A DNA stretch of 43,083 bases from Actinomycetota bacterium (GCA_005798285.1 SYKE01000168.1:1-43083); one strand, 5' to 3'. Shown: positions 8,419 to 16,944, counted from the first letter of the stretch. Made by a program: numbers and translations. Notes: generated by a model from the letters alone, not told the origin.

Positions 8419-8912
8419 ACGTTGGCGCCGGGTGTGGAGTTTGAGGTGGGCTGCGCGGCTCGGGCCCGCAAGTCCTCGATCCACATGACAACGGCATCTT
8501 CATCGTTGTCTGTGTAGTAGCGCCGGCGAATGCTGATCGGCAAGAAACCGAGACGGCGATACAGGCGTTGTGCCGAGAGATTTGAGGCGCGGACTTCAAG
8601 GGTGACCCGCCGGCATCCCAGCATGGCTGCGTTGTTGAGGAACGCAGCCATCAACTCGCCCCCAATTCCCAGCCCCTGGAGTTTGGGCTCAACCCCCAGG
8701 GTTCCGATGTGCGCCTCATCCATCACCAGGGTCGAGCACAGATAGCCGACAATCCTTCGGTCTCGCAGCGCAACCAGGGCCACGGACACAGGTGAGATCA
8801 CTTCGGACTGAAAGAGCGCGATTCCCCAGGAAACCTCAAAGCATCGATCGTCCAGGGCCGCCACCGCCTCGACATCCGACTCTCGCATCTCCCGAATCTC
8901 AAGACCCGACAT
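8415..8912 (-). CDS. rimI: Ribosomal protein bS18-alanine N-acetyltransferase
   Basis: A 165-residue GNAT-fold acetyltransferase. The acetyl-CoA loop is visible as [17 protein letters not shown], followed by [19 protein letters not shown], the RimI hallmark. Members acetylate the N-terminal alanine of ribosomal protein S18. The start is taken as the ATG at 8912, overlapping the tsaB stop by one base (TGATG); an in-frame TTG sits one codon upstream. Together with tsaB and tsaE it forms the standard tsaE-tsaB-rimI operon, transcribed away from the Lrp gene. Its own stop overlaps that of the convergent UxuA-like gene. Confidence 0.95.
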   Translation of the reverse strand: MSGLEIREMRESDVEAVAALDDRCFEVSWGIALFQSEVISPVSVALVALRDRRIVGYLCSTLVMDEAHIGTLGVEPKLQGLGIGGELMAAFLNNAAMLGCRRVTLEVRASNLSAQRLYRRLGFLPISIRRRYYTDNDEDAVVMWIEDLRARAAQPTSNSTPGANV

Positions 8913-9577
8913 CAACCGGCCCGACGCGCCTCCGCAGTGCTGGGGCGGAGATAGTTGGGAGCCAGCCCATGTACGCCGTCCCCATGGGGGGCGAGCACCA
9001 TCCGCGCCCTTGCCGAGTCGATCAGCACATCTATTCCAATCTCAACTCGAATCGGTTGGCGAGACACGCACTCCGGCCACTCTGTGTTGGGATGGGTCAC
9101 CCATTGCTCACCATCGGAGGAACGATCGAGCCATCCCAGCAACTCTTCCCGGGTGATGGCGATCTCCGCCGAACGGCGGCGGGCCGGCCGACCCGACTCC
9201 CGAACGCCTCGCACAACTCCGTAGTAGCCGGCGTGGGCGGGAGTGACGGCCGCGATCATCCCCTCTTCGGCTGCTTCGAGCAGTAACTCCAAACTCGAGA
9301 GGCCGAATACCGGAATGTTTCGGCTCCACGCTAGCGACTTGGCCATTGTCACACCGATCCGAAGGCCGGTAAACGATCCAGGCCCGGTATGCACGGCCAG
9401 GGCGTCCACCGCCGAAAAGGTCCCGCCGTTGAGTTCCAGCAAAGCCTCCACTCTCGGCGCCAACTCACGAGAAAGGTGGTTCTCATGGAGCCATGCTTCG
9501 CGAAGCATGGCTCCGTCGCACGGCGAGTACGCCAACTGAGCCAGTGGACCCGCGGTGTCAATCCCCAGAAATCGCAT
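8912..9577 (-). CDS. tsaB: tRNA t6A threonylcarbamoyltransferase complex subunit TsaB
   Basis: A 221-residue protein of the ASKHA fold. TsaB scaffolds TsaD and TsaE in making N6-threonylcarbamoyl-adenosine at position 37 of ANN-decoding tRNAs. The N-terminus MRFLGIDTAGPLAQLAY and the block HTGPGSFTGLRIGVTMAKSLAW are diagnostic. ATG 9577 has GAGGAG about 5 bases upstream. The start lies 20 bases inside the end of tsaE, and the end abuts rimI. An odd feature is a perfect 28-bp palindrome (9488-9515) within codons for the MLREAWL segment. Because of the symmetry, the other strand reads the same residues. The segment still aligns with normal TsaB length, so the gene is probably functional. Confidence 0.95.
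   Translation of the reverse strand: MRFLGIDTAGPLAQLAYSPCDGAMLREAWLHENHLSRELAPRVEALLELNGGTFSAVDALAVHTGPGSFTGLRIGVTMAKSLAWSRNIPVFGLSSLELLLEAAEEGMIAAVTPAHAGYYGVVRGVRESGRPARRRSAEIAITREELLGWLDRSSDGEQWVTHPNTEWPECVSRQPIRVEIGIDVLIDSARARMVLAPHGDGVHGLAPNYLRPSTAEARRAG
9488..9515. repeat. Perfect 28-bp palindrome inside tsaB
   Basis: GGAGCCATGCTTCG (9488-9501) is directly followed by its exact reverse complement (9502-9515), with TTCGCGAA at the centre. It lies fully inside coding sequence and has no T tail, so it is not a terminator. Such motifs can be dispersed palindromic elements tolerated in coding regions. No second copy was noticed in the window. Confidence 0.8.
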
Positions 9578-10061
9578 CCATCTCCTCGGTCGCGACTCCG
9601 CAGTCTCTGAGCGCGTCCCATCTGCGAACCCAAGCCGGCGCTGCCGACCGCAGTTCTATCGTACGGCTGTCGTCGGACCCAACGGTTAGCAGGACCGCCA
9701 GGTGGGGTTGGGACATGGACATCGCTGCACATTCGGGCCACTCCACCAGAGTTATGCCTCTCGAACCGACAATTTCATCCCAACCGAGATCGGCGAGTTC
9801 GGCATCGCCCCGAAGCCGATAGAGATCCAGATGGTGAACCGTCAAACGGCCGGCGTAGACGTGCACCAGATTAAATGTCGGGCTGTTGACCGGCTCTTTC
9901 ACACCCAACGGCACGCAGAGACCCTGAGCGAAGACCGTCTTGCCGGCGCCCATCTCACCGCTCAGCAGGATCAAGTCGCCGGGCTCCAGAACGGCGCCGA
10001 GCCTGGACGCCAGTTGCGCTGTTTCTTCCCCAGAAGTGGTGACGAATCTGATCCGCGACAT
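9558..10061 (-). CDS. tsaE: tRNA t6A biosynthesis ATPase TsaE
   Basis: A 167-residue P-loop protein. Walker A is GEMGAGKT (residues 35-42). VNSPTFNLVHVY and HHLDLYRL, followed by LVEWPE, are the standard TsaE blocks. TsaE powers the TsaB-TsaD complex during t6A formation on tRNA. An upstream in-frame TTG exists, but ATG 10061 has GGAG at good spacing and begins the conserved region. It is the first gene of tsaE-tsaB-rimI and overlaps tsaB by 20 bases. The 77-base gap to the divergent Lrp gene must hold both promoters. Confidence 0.95.
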   Translation of the reverse strand: MSRIRFVTTSGEETAQLASRLGAVLEPGDLILLSGEMGAGKTVFAQGLCVPLGVKEPVNSPTFNLVHVYAGRLTVHHLDLYRLRGDAELADLGWDEIVGSRGITLVEWPECAAMSMSQPHLAVLLTVGSDDSRTIELRSAAPAWVRRWDALRDCGVATEEMDAISGD

Positions 10062-10116
10062 AGGTGCTCCGGGCGACAACCGCCCCCACCGGTGGCGTTC
10101 GTTTCCGAGGGTCCGT

Positions 10117-10122
10117 TATACT
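10117..10122 (+). promoter_or_regulatory. Candidate -10 box for the Lrp/aminotransferase operon
   Basis: TATACT at 10117-10122 is a good -10 match, 17 bases before ATG 10139. No convincing -35 box lies at 16-18 bases, so it may be an activated promoter or one recognised by another sigma factor. A GGAGAG ribosome site follows at about 10128. Confidence 0.4.
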
Positions 10123-10138
10123 TCCCTGGAGAGTATTT

Positions 10139-10630
10139 ATGGAAACCCTAACCCGGCGTGTGCTCCAGATTCTGGAGAGAGACGCCCGCACCAGTGCAGA
10201 TGAGATCGCGGTTCGGCTCGGCGCCGTCGCCGACGACGTGCGAAACATCATCGCGGAGTGCGAGCGTGGAAAGATCATCCGACGGTACAAGACCGTCGTG
10301 GATTGGGAGCGAGCCGGCGAAGACGGGGTCCTCGCGTTCATCGACGTGCGGGTCTCGCCGGCCCGGGAAGTGGGCTTCGACGACGTCGCCGCCCGCATCT
10401 ATCGCTTTCCGGAGGTGCTGGCGGTGTATCTCGTGTCCGGCGGGTACGACCTGCAAGTCGTCATCCGGGGTCCCGACCTCAAGGAAGTGGCGATGTTCGT
10501 GGCGGAAAAGCTCGCAACGATCGATCGCGTCCAATCCACAGCGACGCACTTTCTGCTTCGCCGTTACAAAGAAGACGGTGAAGTGCTCGTGGAGACGCCG
10601 GAAGATCGACGATTGGCGGTGACGCCATGA
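10139..10630 (+). CDS. Lrp/AsnC family transcriptional regulator
   Basis: A 163-residue regulator. The N-terminal winged helix-turn-helix (about 3-60: LQILERDARTSADEIAVRLG, IIAECERGKIIRRYKTVVDW) is followed by an RAM/AsnC ligand-binding domain (about 65-150) with VLAVYLVSGGYDLQVVIRG. Such proteins sense amino acids and often control adjacent amino-acid genes. ATG 10139 is chosen over an upstream open frame because GGAGAG precedes it and the HTH begins there. The stop overlaps the aminotransferase start (ATGA), so the two are coupled. The regulator therefore probably responds to that enzyme's amino acid and may control its own operon. Confidence 0.92.
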   Translation: METLTRRVLQILERDARTSADEIAVRLGAVADDVRNIIAECERGKIIRRYKTVVDWERAGEDGVLAFIDVRVSPAREVGFDDVAARIYRFPEVLAVYLVSGGYDLQVVIRGPDLKEVAMFVAEKLATIDRVQSTATHFLLRRYKEDGEVLVETPEDRRLAVTP

Positions 10631-12417
10631 GCCGCGTGGCCCGCGTTGTGGATGAACTGGCGCCCTCGGGCATCCGCAAGTTTTTCGACATCGTCGCACA
10701 GATGGATGACGTGGTGTCGCTCGGCGTGGGCGAGCCGGACTTCATCACCCCCTGGCGCGCCCGCGAGGCCGCGATCTTCTCTCTGGAGCGAGGGTACACC
10801 CAGTACACCTCCAATTGGGGCCTGATCGAGCTTCGGAGAGAAGTGTCGGCGCTGCTGGCCCGCAGGTGCGGGGTGGAGTACCGCCCGGAAAACGAGATCC
10901 TGATCACGGTTGGCGTGAGCGAGGGACTTGATCTGGCATTTCGTGCGATTCTCAATCCCGGTGATGAAGTGCTCATCCCCGAACCCTGTTACGTCTCCTA
11001 CTCTCCCACCACACGACTGGCAGGCGGAGTGCCGGTTACCGTTCGGTGCGATGTGAAAGACGGCTTCCGCGTACGACCCGAGGCGCTTCAGGCGGCGGTG
11101 ACGCAACGCACACGCGCCATTCTCCTGAACTTCCCCAACAATCCGACCGGCGCGACCTTCAGCGAAGCGGACCTGGAACTAATCGCGCAGATCGCGCGGC
11201 AACAGGACCTGGTGGTGATCTCCGACGAAATCTACTCGGAGTTAACCTACGATCGACAGCATGTCTGCCTGGCATCGCTGCCGGGCATGCTCAATCGCAC
11301 GATCCTGCTCAATGGATTCTCAAAAGCCTTTGCAATGACCGGGTTCCGGGTTGCCTATGCCGCCGGCCCCGCGGATCTTGTGGGAGCAATGACCAAGATC
11401 CATCAGTACACGATGCTCGCCGCCCCAATCACATCCCAACTCGCCGCCGTAGAGGCGTGCCGCTCCTGCGAAACGGAGATGGAAGAGATGGTGGCGCAGT
11501 ACGATCAACGCCGTCGGGTCATCGTGCGTGGGCTGAACGACCTTGGCTTGGAGTGTCAGATGCCGGCCGGGGCGTTCTACGCCTTTCCATCCGTAGAGTC
11601 CACGGGCCTCGGATCGGAAGAGTTCGCCGAGCAGCTCCTCCGCGAAGAGCGGGTAGCAGTGGTGCCGGGGACTGCCTTCGGCGCCGGGGGTGAGTCTCAC
11701 GTGCGCTGCTCGTATGCATCGGGCATGGAGCAGATTCACGAAGCTTTGAGAAGAATGGAACGATTTGTGAAACGTCTCACGCCACCCGTCCGTCGCATCG
11801 GCGCTGCGGTTTCTCTCGGGCTGTGCGCTCTGTTGAGCCCATCCACGTCGGCGAGCGCAGATGAGTTGATCCAGCTCCCGACCGCCGACCGATCGACGGC
11901 GCCGACCGCCGGCTACCGTCGACGATTCAATGGTCCGAACGAGGGCTACGGCACCATCACCCTCCCCGCGACGCGGTTGGGCGAGCTTCTGTTTCGCTAT
12001 TACGATCGTGAGGACGGCAAGCGCCGCGCAGAGATCGGCGGACAGTTTCAGGTGCTCCCCGACGGGCTGGTGACCCCGGGCCTCTCCGTGGGAATGTGGG
12101 ACGTGGGCAACAACGGACCATGGGGCCGACGCGCCTTTCTGGTGCTGACGAAGAACCTCACGCCGTTCGGTCAGATCCCGATCCCCAAGCCGTTTGAGCG
12201 AGTGCAGTTCAACATCGGCGCGGGGACAGGGCGATTTGGCGGAGCGTTCAGCTCAGTTAGAGCCGACCTGCCTGGCAAGATCTCATTGATCGGCGAGTTC
12301 GATAGTCGCCGTCTCAACGCCGGAATCTGGCTGAGACCGCTTCGTCAACTCACCTTGAAGGGTGAACTGCAGAACGGAAATCCTTACCTCGGATTTGAGA
12401 TCCGAGCCGGTCTGTAG
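10627..12417 (+). CDS. Class I/II aminotransferase fused in frame to an exported beta-rich module
   Basis: A 596-codon frame in two parts. Residues 1 to about 386 are a fold-type I PLP aminotransferase: VSLGVGEPDF, LNFPNNPTGATFSEADL, VVISDEIYSELTYD, then NGFSKAFAMTGFRVAYA with Schiff-base Lys233, and a C-terminal VRCSYASGMEQIHEALRRM. Residues 381-410 (GTG codon at 11767, KRLTPPVRRIGAAVSLGLCA, then SASA) are a textbook signal peptide. The remaining 190 residues are beta-strand-rich and resemble YjbH-like outer-membrane proteins (LRPLRQLTLKGELQNGNPYLG). A usual aminotransferase would stop near ERFVKRL. Either the stop has been lost, or the second gene begins in frame inside the first. A cytosolic enzyme with an internal export signal is hard to reconcile with one folded product. 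The frame starts by ATGA overlap with the Lrp gene. Confidence 0.85.
   Translation: MSRVARVVDELAPSGIRKFFDIVAQMDDVVSLGVGEPDFITPWRAREAAIFSLERGYTQYTSNWGLIELRREVSALLARRCGVEYRPENEILITVGVSEGLDLAFRAILNPGDEVLIPEPCYVSYSPTTRLAGGVPVTVRCDVKDGFRVRPEALQAAVTQRTRAILLNFPNNPTGATFSEADLELIAQIARQQDLVVISDEIYSELTYDRQHVCLASLPGMLNRTILLNGFSKAFAMTGFRVAYAAGPADLVGAMTKIHQYTMLAAPITSQLAAVEACRSCETEMEEMVAQYDQRRRVIVRGLNDLGLECQMPAGAFYAFPSVESTGLGSEEFAEQLLREERVAVVPGTAFGAGGESHVRCSYASGMEQIHEALRRMERFVKRLTPPVRRIGAAVSLGLCALLSPSTSASADELIQLPTADRSTAPTAGYRRRFNGPNEGYGTITLPATRLGELLFRYYDREDGKRRAEIGGQFQVLPDGLVTPGLSVGMWDVGNNGPWGRRAFLVLTKNLTPFGQIPIPKPFERVQFNIGAGTGRFGGAFSSVRADLPGKISLIGEFDSRRLNAGIWLRPLRQLTLKGELQNGNPYLGFEIRAGL
11767..12417 (+). 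other. Possible independent gene: exported YjbH-like module with internal GTG start
   Basis: An in-frame GTG at 11767 would give a 216-residue protein with a basic n-region, a hydrophobic core and an ASA cleavage site, followed by a beta-barrel-like body. ATG 11755 (preceded by GAGAAG) is an alternative start. The overlap with the aminotransferase C-terminus would be only about six codons. This reading explains the signal peptide better than a single 596-residue product. Confidence 0.5.
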
Positions 12418-12424
12418 TAGACCC

Positions 12425-12460
12425 GGGGGAGTCGTCGGAGACGTCGCCTCCCCCTCATTC
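12425..12460. terminator. Possible bidirectional terminator between convergent genes
   Basis: GGGGGAG (12425-12431) pairs with CTCCCCC (12448-12454) in the 48-base gap between convergent stops, followed by TCATTCC. The stem is strong and the T tail is poor. Its position fits a shared terminator. Confidence 0.45.
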
Positions 12461-12465
12461 CCGAG

Positions 12466-13335
12466 CTATTTGGCCACCACGAAGTCGACTTTGACGTTCA
12501 GGTCCTTAACCGTCGCCTGCTTTTGAACCGGCGTCGGCAGTCCGGCTCCCGACGCCGTGAGGGTGAAGTCCCCGGAGTTCTCCACCGGCAAACCATACCC
12601 CCCAGACTTGCTGGTGACCGTGCTTGCGCCGCCCGACGACATCTCAACCTTGATGTTGGGAATGCCTTCACCTGCGTCGTAGCGGCCACTCTTGTTGGTG
12701 TCTCGGAAGACGACGCCCTGGATGAAGGCGATGTATTCCCCTTCGGTCGCCAGATCGATCGTGTAGTACTTCTTCAGAGGACCCGTCCCGGCATGGATTC
12801 CGATTCCCACTTCGTTGAGCCCGATCACCTGCTCCGAGAGGCCAAGCAGGCTGATGCGGTGGCCCAGGTCCCCCACCCCCTCGTCGATGATGAGGTTGTC
12901 CAGCGCCTTGAGTGGCGCCGGCACGGTCGCAGCGAGGTTCTCCGAGTATCCTCGCCACATATAGCCGCATTGCCGGACCCGTTGCCCCGGGTTTCGGCCC
13001 TGGGGATCCTGGTGGGCAAAGAAGCGCTGGTCATTCATCGCCTTGCTGTGCAGTCGTGCAGCCTCAATCAGCTTGGCATTGAACACCAACGGCTGTCGCG
13101 GCGCCAGCGTGAACTTTCCCTTCGCCGTAAGATCGATCTTGACGCGCTTCTGCGCCAGGAGCGGATCGGCGCGAATCCAGTTCAGCAACTCGAGAGTGAG
13201 TTGCTCTTCCGGAGTCGGGTCTCCGTGACCCGCCCAGGCCATCACTGCCGAGAGGGGAGACGGCAGCAAAGACTGTAGCAAAATGACCGCTGACAACGCG
13301 GCCCCGTGCCGCAGAAGTCTCCGATTGGTAGCCAA
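12466..13335 (-). CDS. Secreted CAP/SCP-PR1 domain protein with SdrD-B-like C-terminus
   Basis: A 289-residue secreted protein. The start is the TTG at 13335, chosen because GGAGGGG lies 8 bases upstream and the next residues (MATNRRLLRHGAALSAVILL) form a signal peptide. The frame is open further upstream but without a signal. The CAP domain (about 45-195) includes LLNWIRADP, AARLHSKAMNDQRFFAHQDP, GYMWRGYSENLA and a histidine at GHRISLLG. The C-terminal 90 residues (DTNKSGRYDAGEGIPNIKVE, then a GGYGLPVENSGDFTLTAS block) look like one SdrD-B/carboxypeptidase-regulatory-like beta domain, with a Ca-binding DTNKSGRYD loop. CAP proteins are widespread extracellular proteins of mostly unknown bacterial function. 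Confidence 0.85.
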   Translation of the reverse strand: MATNRRLLRHGAALSAVILLQSLLPSPLSAVMAWAGHGDPTPEEQLTLELLNWIRADPLLAQKRVKIDLTAKGKFTLAPRQPLVFNAKLIEAARLHSKAMNDQRFFAHQDPQGRNPGQRVRQCGYMWRGYSENLAATVPAPLKALDNLIIDEGVGDLGHRISLLGLSEQVIGLNEVGIGIHAGTGPLKKYYTIDLATEGEYIAFIQGVVFRDTNKSGRYDAGEGIPNIKVEMSSGGASTVTSKSGGYGLPVENSGDFTLTASGAGLPTPVQKQATVKDLNVKVDFVVAK

Positions 13336-13541
13336 CGTGACAGCCCCTCCGCCCACCGCTTCCCAACGACTCGCCCATGAATCCCTGTGGAGCACGTCCA
13401 CCCACAATCCGTGCGGGGCGCATCCTTGCACAATCCCTGGCTCACGGCAATTGACGTACTCTATGATACTCCGGTGCGCCATCAGTTTCTCGAAAGTCGA
13501 AAAGCTGCTGACCCCAAAAACCCCTTTCACCACGACTCGCC

Positions 13542-14192
13542 ATGTTGCTCAGTCATCTGTCCGGAATTGCCACGCGCGCCTGGCTTCAACGAGCCGCAGA
13601 GGACCCGACGGCCCGTCATCCGAAGCACCTCCCGAAGGAGTTGGACTTCCGCGACGCAGCGGATCTGATCCAGCGTCTCCTCATCAGCGCCCCGGCCGGA
13701 GTGGAACTCGGAACGGCGGTCACCCTCGTCGACGGCGAACTGGAGTTCCCTCCGGAACTCGCCGTACGCCCGCGGTACGACGCCGTGGTTCGAGGTGGTC
13801 GTTTCATTGGATCCATTCATGTGCACGTACCCGATGAGACCGGTCGGTTCACTCCGTTTTTCGACCCGGCCGACCTCGCCGGCGCACTCCGCTCGGACTA
13901 CGCCGGCTTCGTGGAGCTGCTGGCTACTCCTGATCGCGTCTACGCGCTGGTCCGCTCCAACCCTTACCTCTACATCAGCGCCCATCACGTTCAACGCAAT
14001 CCATTGCTGCTGCGGGAAGAGCACGATCGAGAACTGAGACGCAGGGGAAATCCTCGAGCAGAAGATCCCCGGTTTGCAGAGGCGTACCGTGGGGCCTCGC
14101 TCTACTGGTTTGAGCGTTACGGCATGACGCTCTACGAAGGCGCCCTGACCGAACCCCTGTCGAGGACCGTCACGGCATCCCCGGTCTGGTAG
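13542..14192 (+). CDS. Hypothetical protein with JAMM/JAB-like motif
   Basis: A 216-residue soluble protein that I do not recognise with certainty. The segment FIGSIHVHVPDETGRF followed by FDPADLAG, preceded by a beta-strand pair (YDAVVRGGRF), resembles the metal site of JAB/JAMM isopeptidase-like domains (HxHxP, then S/F-x-x-D). A following YAGFVELLATPDRVYALVRS fits the next helix and strand. The expected Ser of the motif is not obvious, so activity is doubtful. There is no signal peptide and no clear Shine-Dalgarno before the ATG. It stands between divergent CAP and convergent DUF1501 genes and has no operon partner. Codon use is like that of its neighbours. Confidence 0.6.
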   Translation: MLLSHLSGIATRAWLQRAAEDPTARHPKHLPKELDFRDAADLIQRLLISAPAGVELGTAVTLVDGELEFPPELAVRPRYDAVVRGGRFIGSIHVHVPDETGRFTPFFDPADLAGALRSDYAGFVELLATPDRVYALVRSNPYLYISAHHVQRNPLLLREEHDRELRRRGNPRAEDPRFAEAYRGASLYWFERYGMTLYEGALTEPLSRTVTASPVW

Positions 14193-14237
14193 ATGACGGC
14201 CGCCAAACTCGCTGTAAGAGCCGTCCGCCGGGTCCGT

Positions 14238-15623
14238 TTAGAGGATCCGTCGAACCACCTCGCCCGCACTCAGCTTGATCGGCCGCTGCTCCAGGTCCAG
14301 CATGTCCAGCTGATGGTCGATCCCGAGCAGGTGGAACATCGTCGCGGCTAGATCATCCGGAGTGACCGGCTCCGAGGCCGGATAGCCGCCATCTTCCGTC
14401 GACGAGCCCATCACCGTGCCGCCGCGGACACCACCGCCCGCAAGACCGACGGACTGGCAGAAGCCCCAGTGATCCCGTCCCCCATTGCGATTGATCTTCG
14501 GAGTCCGACCGAACTCACCCCACCACGTGACCAGCGTATCGTCCAGCAGCCCCCGCTCGGAGAGCTCGTCCAGGAGCGCCGAGAGTCCCCGATCGAACGG
14601 TGGTAGGATCGAGTCCTTCATTCTCCGGTGCTGGTTGTCATGCGTGTCCCAACTCTCATCCACGGTGAGCGCTGGCGTGTTCCAGTACACCGTGACCAGC
14701 GGAACCCCCGCTTCGGAGAGTCGTCTGGCAAGCAGCAGGCTCTGGCCGAACCAGTGTCTGCCGTACCGGTCCCGAGTGGCCTTGCTTTCAGCGGAGAGGT
14801 CGAATGCCCGATACGCGGCGTCACTGGCCAGCAGGTTCAGCGCCTTTTCGTAGTAGACGCCCAACTCCCGCGACGTCTCATCGTGGCCGAGAGAAAGCCC
14901 GCGGGACTCAATCGAGCCGAGTAGCCCCGCTCGGCGCTTCATTCGGCCTGAGTCGATGGCATCTCCCATTCGAAGCGTCTCGGGTCGGAAGTCTTCCCGA
15001 GTCACATCTCCGGTCACTCGAAACGGCTCAAACCGGGGCCCGAGAATCCCAGGGCGCTGACCCGGCACCTCCGTGACCCCACCATCCCAGATCGGGTCCG
15101 GGATCGCGACACAGGCCGGCAGGTTGGCGGGATGCGAGAGAAACCGAGAGGCGTTGATGGCCCAGTTGGGCATATCCTTGCGGGCCGGTCGGCGCAGAGT
15201 GCCCGGGTCGTAATGGATGTGACCCGTGAGCATGTGATAACTACTCGTGCCGTGGTTGGTGCCGGTGTGTGTCGCGCTACGAATGATCGCGTACTGGTGC
15301 GCACGCTTCGCAAGCATCGGCATGTGCTCGCAGATTTCGAATCCATCCACCGACGTCCGGATCGGCTTGAAGTCGCCCCGGGTAGCTGAGGGCGCCTCAG
15401 GCTTCAGATCCCACGTCTCCTGGGCGCCGGGACCACCCCACAGGAACAACTGGATACACCGCTTGGCCCGGCCGAAGGTGGAAGGAACCCCGGCCGCGAG
15501 AGCCGGACGGGCAAGCCAGGCGGGAAGCCCAAGTCCCAGAGGACCCAGACCCCCGATCCGCAGGAACTCGCGCCGGCGCAGACCGTCGCACAGCGGCTGA
15601 CCATGGTGTTCGAGTTGGATCAT
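14238..15623 (-). CDS. DUF1501 domain-containing protein (sulfatase-like fold, Tat leader)
   Basis: A 461-residue protein. ATG 15623 is chosen: GGGGAGA lies about 10 bases upstream and the family start (LCDGLRRREFLRIGG, a Tat motif) follows. DUF1501 proteins have an alkaline-phosphatase/sulfatase-like fold and are abundant in Planctomycetes and relatives. Blocks present are LFLWGGPGAQETWDLKP, THTGTNHGTSSYHMLTG, SWDTHDNQHRRMKDSILPPF, TWWGEFGRTPKINRNGGRDH and ITPDDLAATMFHLLGID in a variant form (VTPDDLAATMFHLLGID). It is an orphan here, without the DUF1549/DUF1553 partner seen for the second copy at 35048. The substrate and reaction are unknown. Confidence 0.88.
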   Translation of the reverse strand: MIQLEHHGQPLCDGLRRREFLRIGGLGPLGLGLPAWLARPALAAGVPSTFGRAKRCIQLFLWGGPGAQETWDLKPEAPSATRGDFKPIRTSVDGFEICEHMPMLAKRAHQYAIIRSATHTGTNHGTSSYHMLTGHIHYDPGTLRRPARKDMPNWAINASRFLSHPANLPACVAIPDPIWDGGVTEVPGQRPGILGPRFEPFRVTGDVTREDFRPETLRMGDAIDSGRMKRRAGLLGSIESRGLSLGHDETSRELGVYYEKALNLLASDAAYRAFDLSAESKATRDRYGRHWFGQSLLLARRLSEAGVPLVTVYWNTPALTVDESWDTHDNQHRRMKDSILPPFDRGLSALLDELSERGLLDDTLVTWWGEFGRTPKINRNGGRDHWGFCQSVGLAGGGVRGGTVMGSSTEDGGYPASEPVTPDDLAATMFHLLGIDHQLDMLDLEQRPIKLSAGEVVRRIL

Positions 15624-15855
15624 CGGCGGCCGGTCTCCCCGTGGAGCTTCCAAAAAGTGTTTGTTGTTTGGACTCTCGAAGGATGGGTCGGTTGCAACTA
15701 TGTTGTCGACTCGGGGCAGCTTCTTCAAACCCCTGAGATGAGGCCCCCCACGCTCTGCGCCGGCGGTGAAGATTTCGTACGAAGGGTCCGCTCCGCCTCA
15801 GTGACGAACGTGTCTGCACCGCACGACAGTCGCGGCGGGATTCCGGAGGTCGGAT

Positions 15856-16944
15856 GTGTTGGGTCGAGCTCGTCTCTTGCGGAGCGCCGTCGCTGCGGCG
15901 GGCGCCGTTGTGCTGTTTTCGGTCGGAGTGGTTGGCGTCGGCTGGTCGAAGGAGAAGTCAACGATGAGGCGCTATGAGAATCGGCTGACCCGATTGGAAA
16001 AGCCGAAGCCGCTCCTCGCGGACCACCCTGAGTTCTTCGAGCCCATCCGGGAGTTGACTCGCTTCGAGGCCCCACCGATCCTGGATGAGCCGGACGGAGA
16101 CCTCTCGGTGCGAGCCTGGCGATGGTCTTACAATGCGAGAGGGATCATCGAGATCCCCAACCGCTTCAAGGCATCCGAAACCGCCCTGGTGATGGTGCAT
16201 CCATGGGGTATTGATGACGGCTCGGGATGGCGCACTCCGGAACCCAATGGCGTGGCAGACTTCTGCACCCCCGACAAGAATCACCTCGCCGCCCGTCACA
16301 CGCGAGAGCTGATTGACCCCTTTCTCAAATCGCTTCGAGGCAAAGTCAAGTTCGTGATGTACAGCCTCCCGGGGAAGGAAGATCCCATTCGAAAGCTGCT
16401 GTACCGCTCGGTGCACGGACGGCCCACCGCGGAAGATCGCGAGCGGGGAAGCAAGGAGCTCGACCGGAAGCTGAACAGCTTCGACTACCGCGGGCAGCCG
16501 CTGGTCTCCTCCCTCGAACTGTCGGAGGAAACACCGGTTCTGGACTACTTCAAGCAGTTTCCCGGCCTGGATGCCGGCCCCCGGTACAACAACGCCGGCT
16601 TCTGGGATCTACCGATTCCGGTAACTCGCGATGTCACCGTGTTCCCGGACGACATCGTCATCTATGACGCGGAGGGGTACGACGTGATGCGCGACTTCCT
16701 CACGCGGAACGGGATTCGGCACGTCCTCCTCACCGGCTATGCGACCGACATGTGCTTCTGCAAGACTACCGCCGGCTACGAAAACCTCTCCAAGAACTTC
16801 AACACGTTCTTGGTGGCCGACGCCTCGCTGGCGACGTATCCTGCGAATTCCAGCCCCCGCTTCGCGACGAACGCGTCGATCAGCTTCGCGTCCCTCAACC
16901 AGTTGATCACCCAACTCAGTTGGGTACGGTACGGTCGCAAGTAG
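15856..16944 (+). CDS. Isochorismatase-like cysteine hydrolase, exported
   Basis: A 362-residue protein with an N-terminal hydrophobic signal or anchor (LLRSAVAAAGAVVLFSVGVV). The start is GTG 15856, with GGAGG 7 bases upstream. The body is an isochorismatase-like Rossmann hydrolase: TALVMVHPWGIDD replaces the usual D-x-Q strand, and GIRHVLLTGYATDMCFCKT carries the nucleophilic Cys and the cis-peptide region. FLVADASLATYPANSSPRFATNA follows the pattern of the planctomycete-type subfamily. The physiological substrate is unknown. It is probably transcribed alone; the next gene, a prepilin, lies 136 bases downstream. Confidence 0.8.
   Translation: MLGRARLLRSAVAAAGAVVLFSVGVVGVGWSKEKSTMRRYENRLTRLEKPKPLLADHPEFFEPIRELTRFEAPPILDEPDGDLSVRAWRWSYNARGIIEIPNRFKASETALVMVHPWGIDDGSGWRTPEPNGVADFCTPDKNHLAARHTRELIDPFLKSLRGKVKFVMYSLPGKEDPIRKLLYRSVHGRPTAEDRERGSKELDRKLNSFDYRGQPLVSSLELSEETPVLDYFKQFPGLDAGPRYNNAGFWDLPIPVTRDVTVFPDDIVIYDAEGYDVMRDFLTRNGIRHVLLTGYATDMCFCKTTAGYENLSKNFNTFLVADASLATYPANSSPRFATNASISFASLNQLITQLSWVRYGRK

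Noticed and set aside
13451..13467. TTGACG and TATGAT considered as a promoter for the gene at 13542
   Set aside because: The two boxes are only 5 bases apart, which is incompatible with a sigma-70 promoter.
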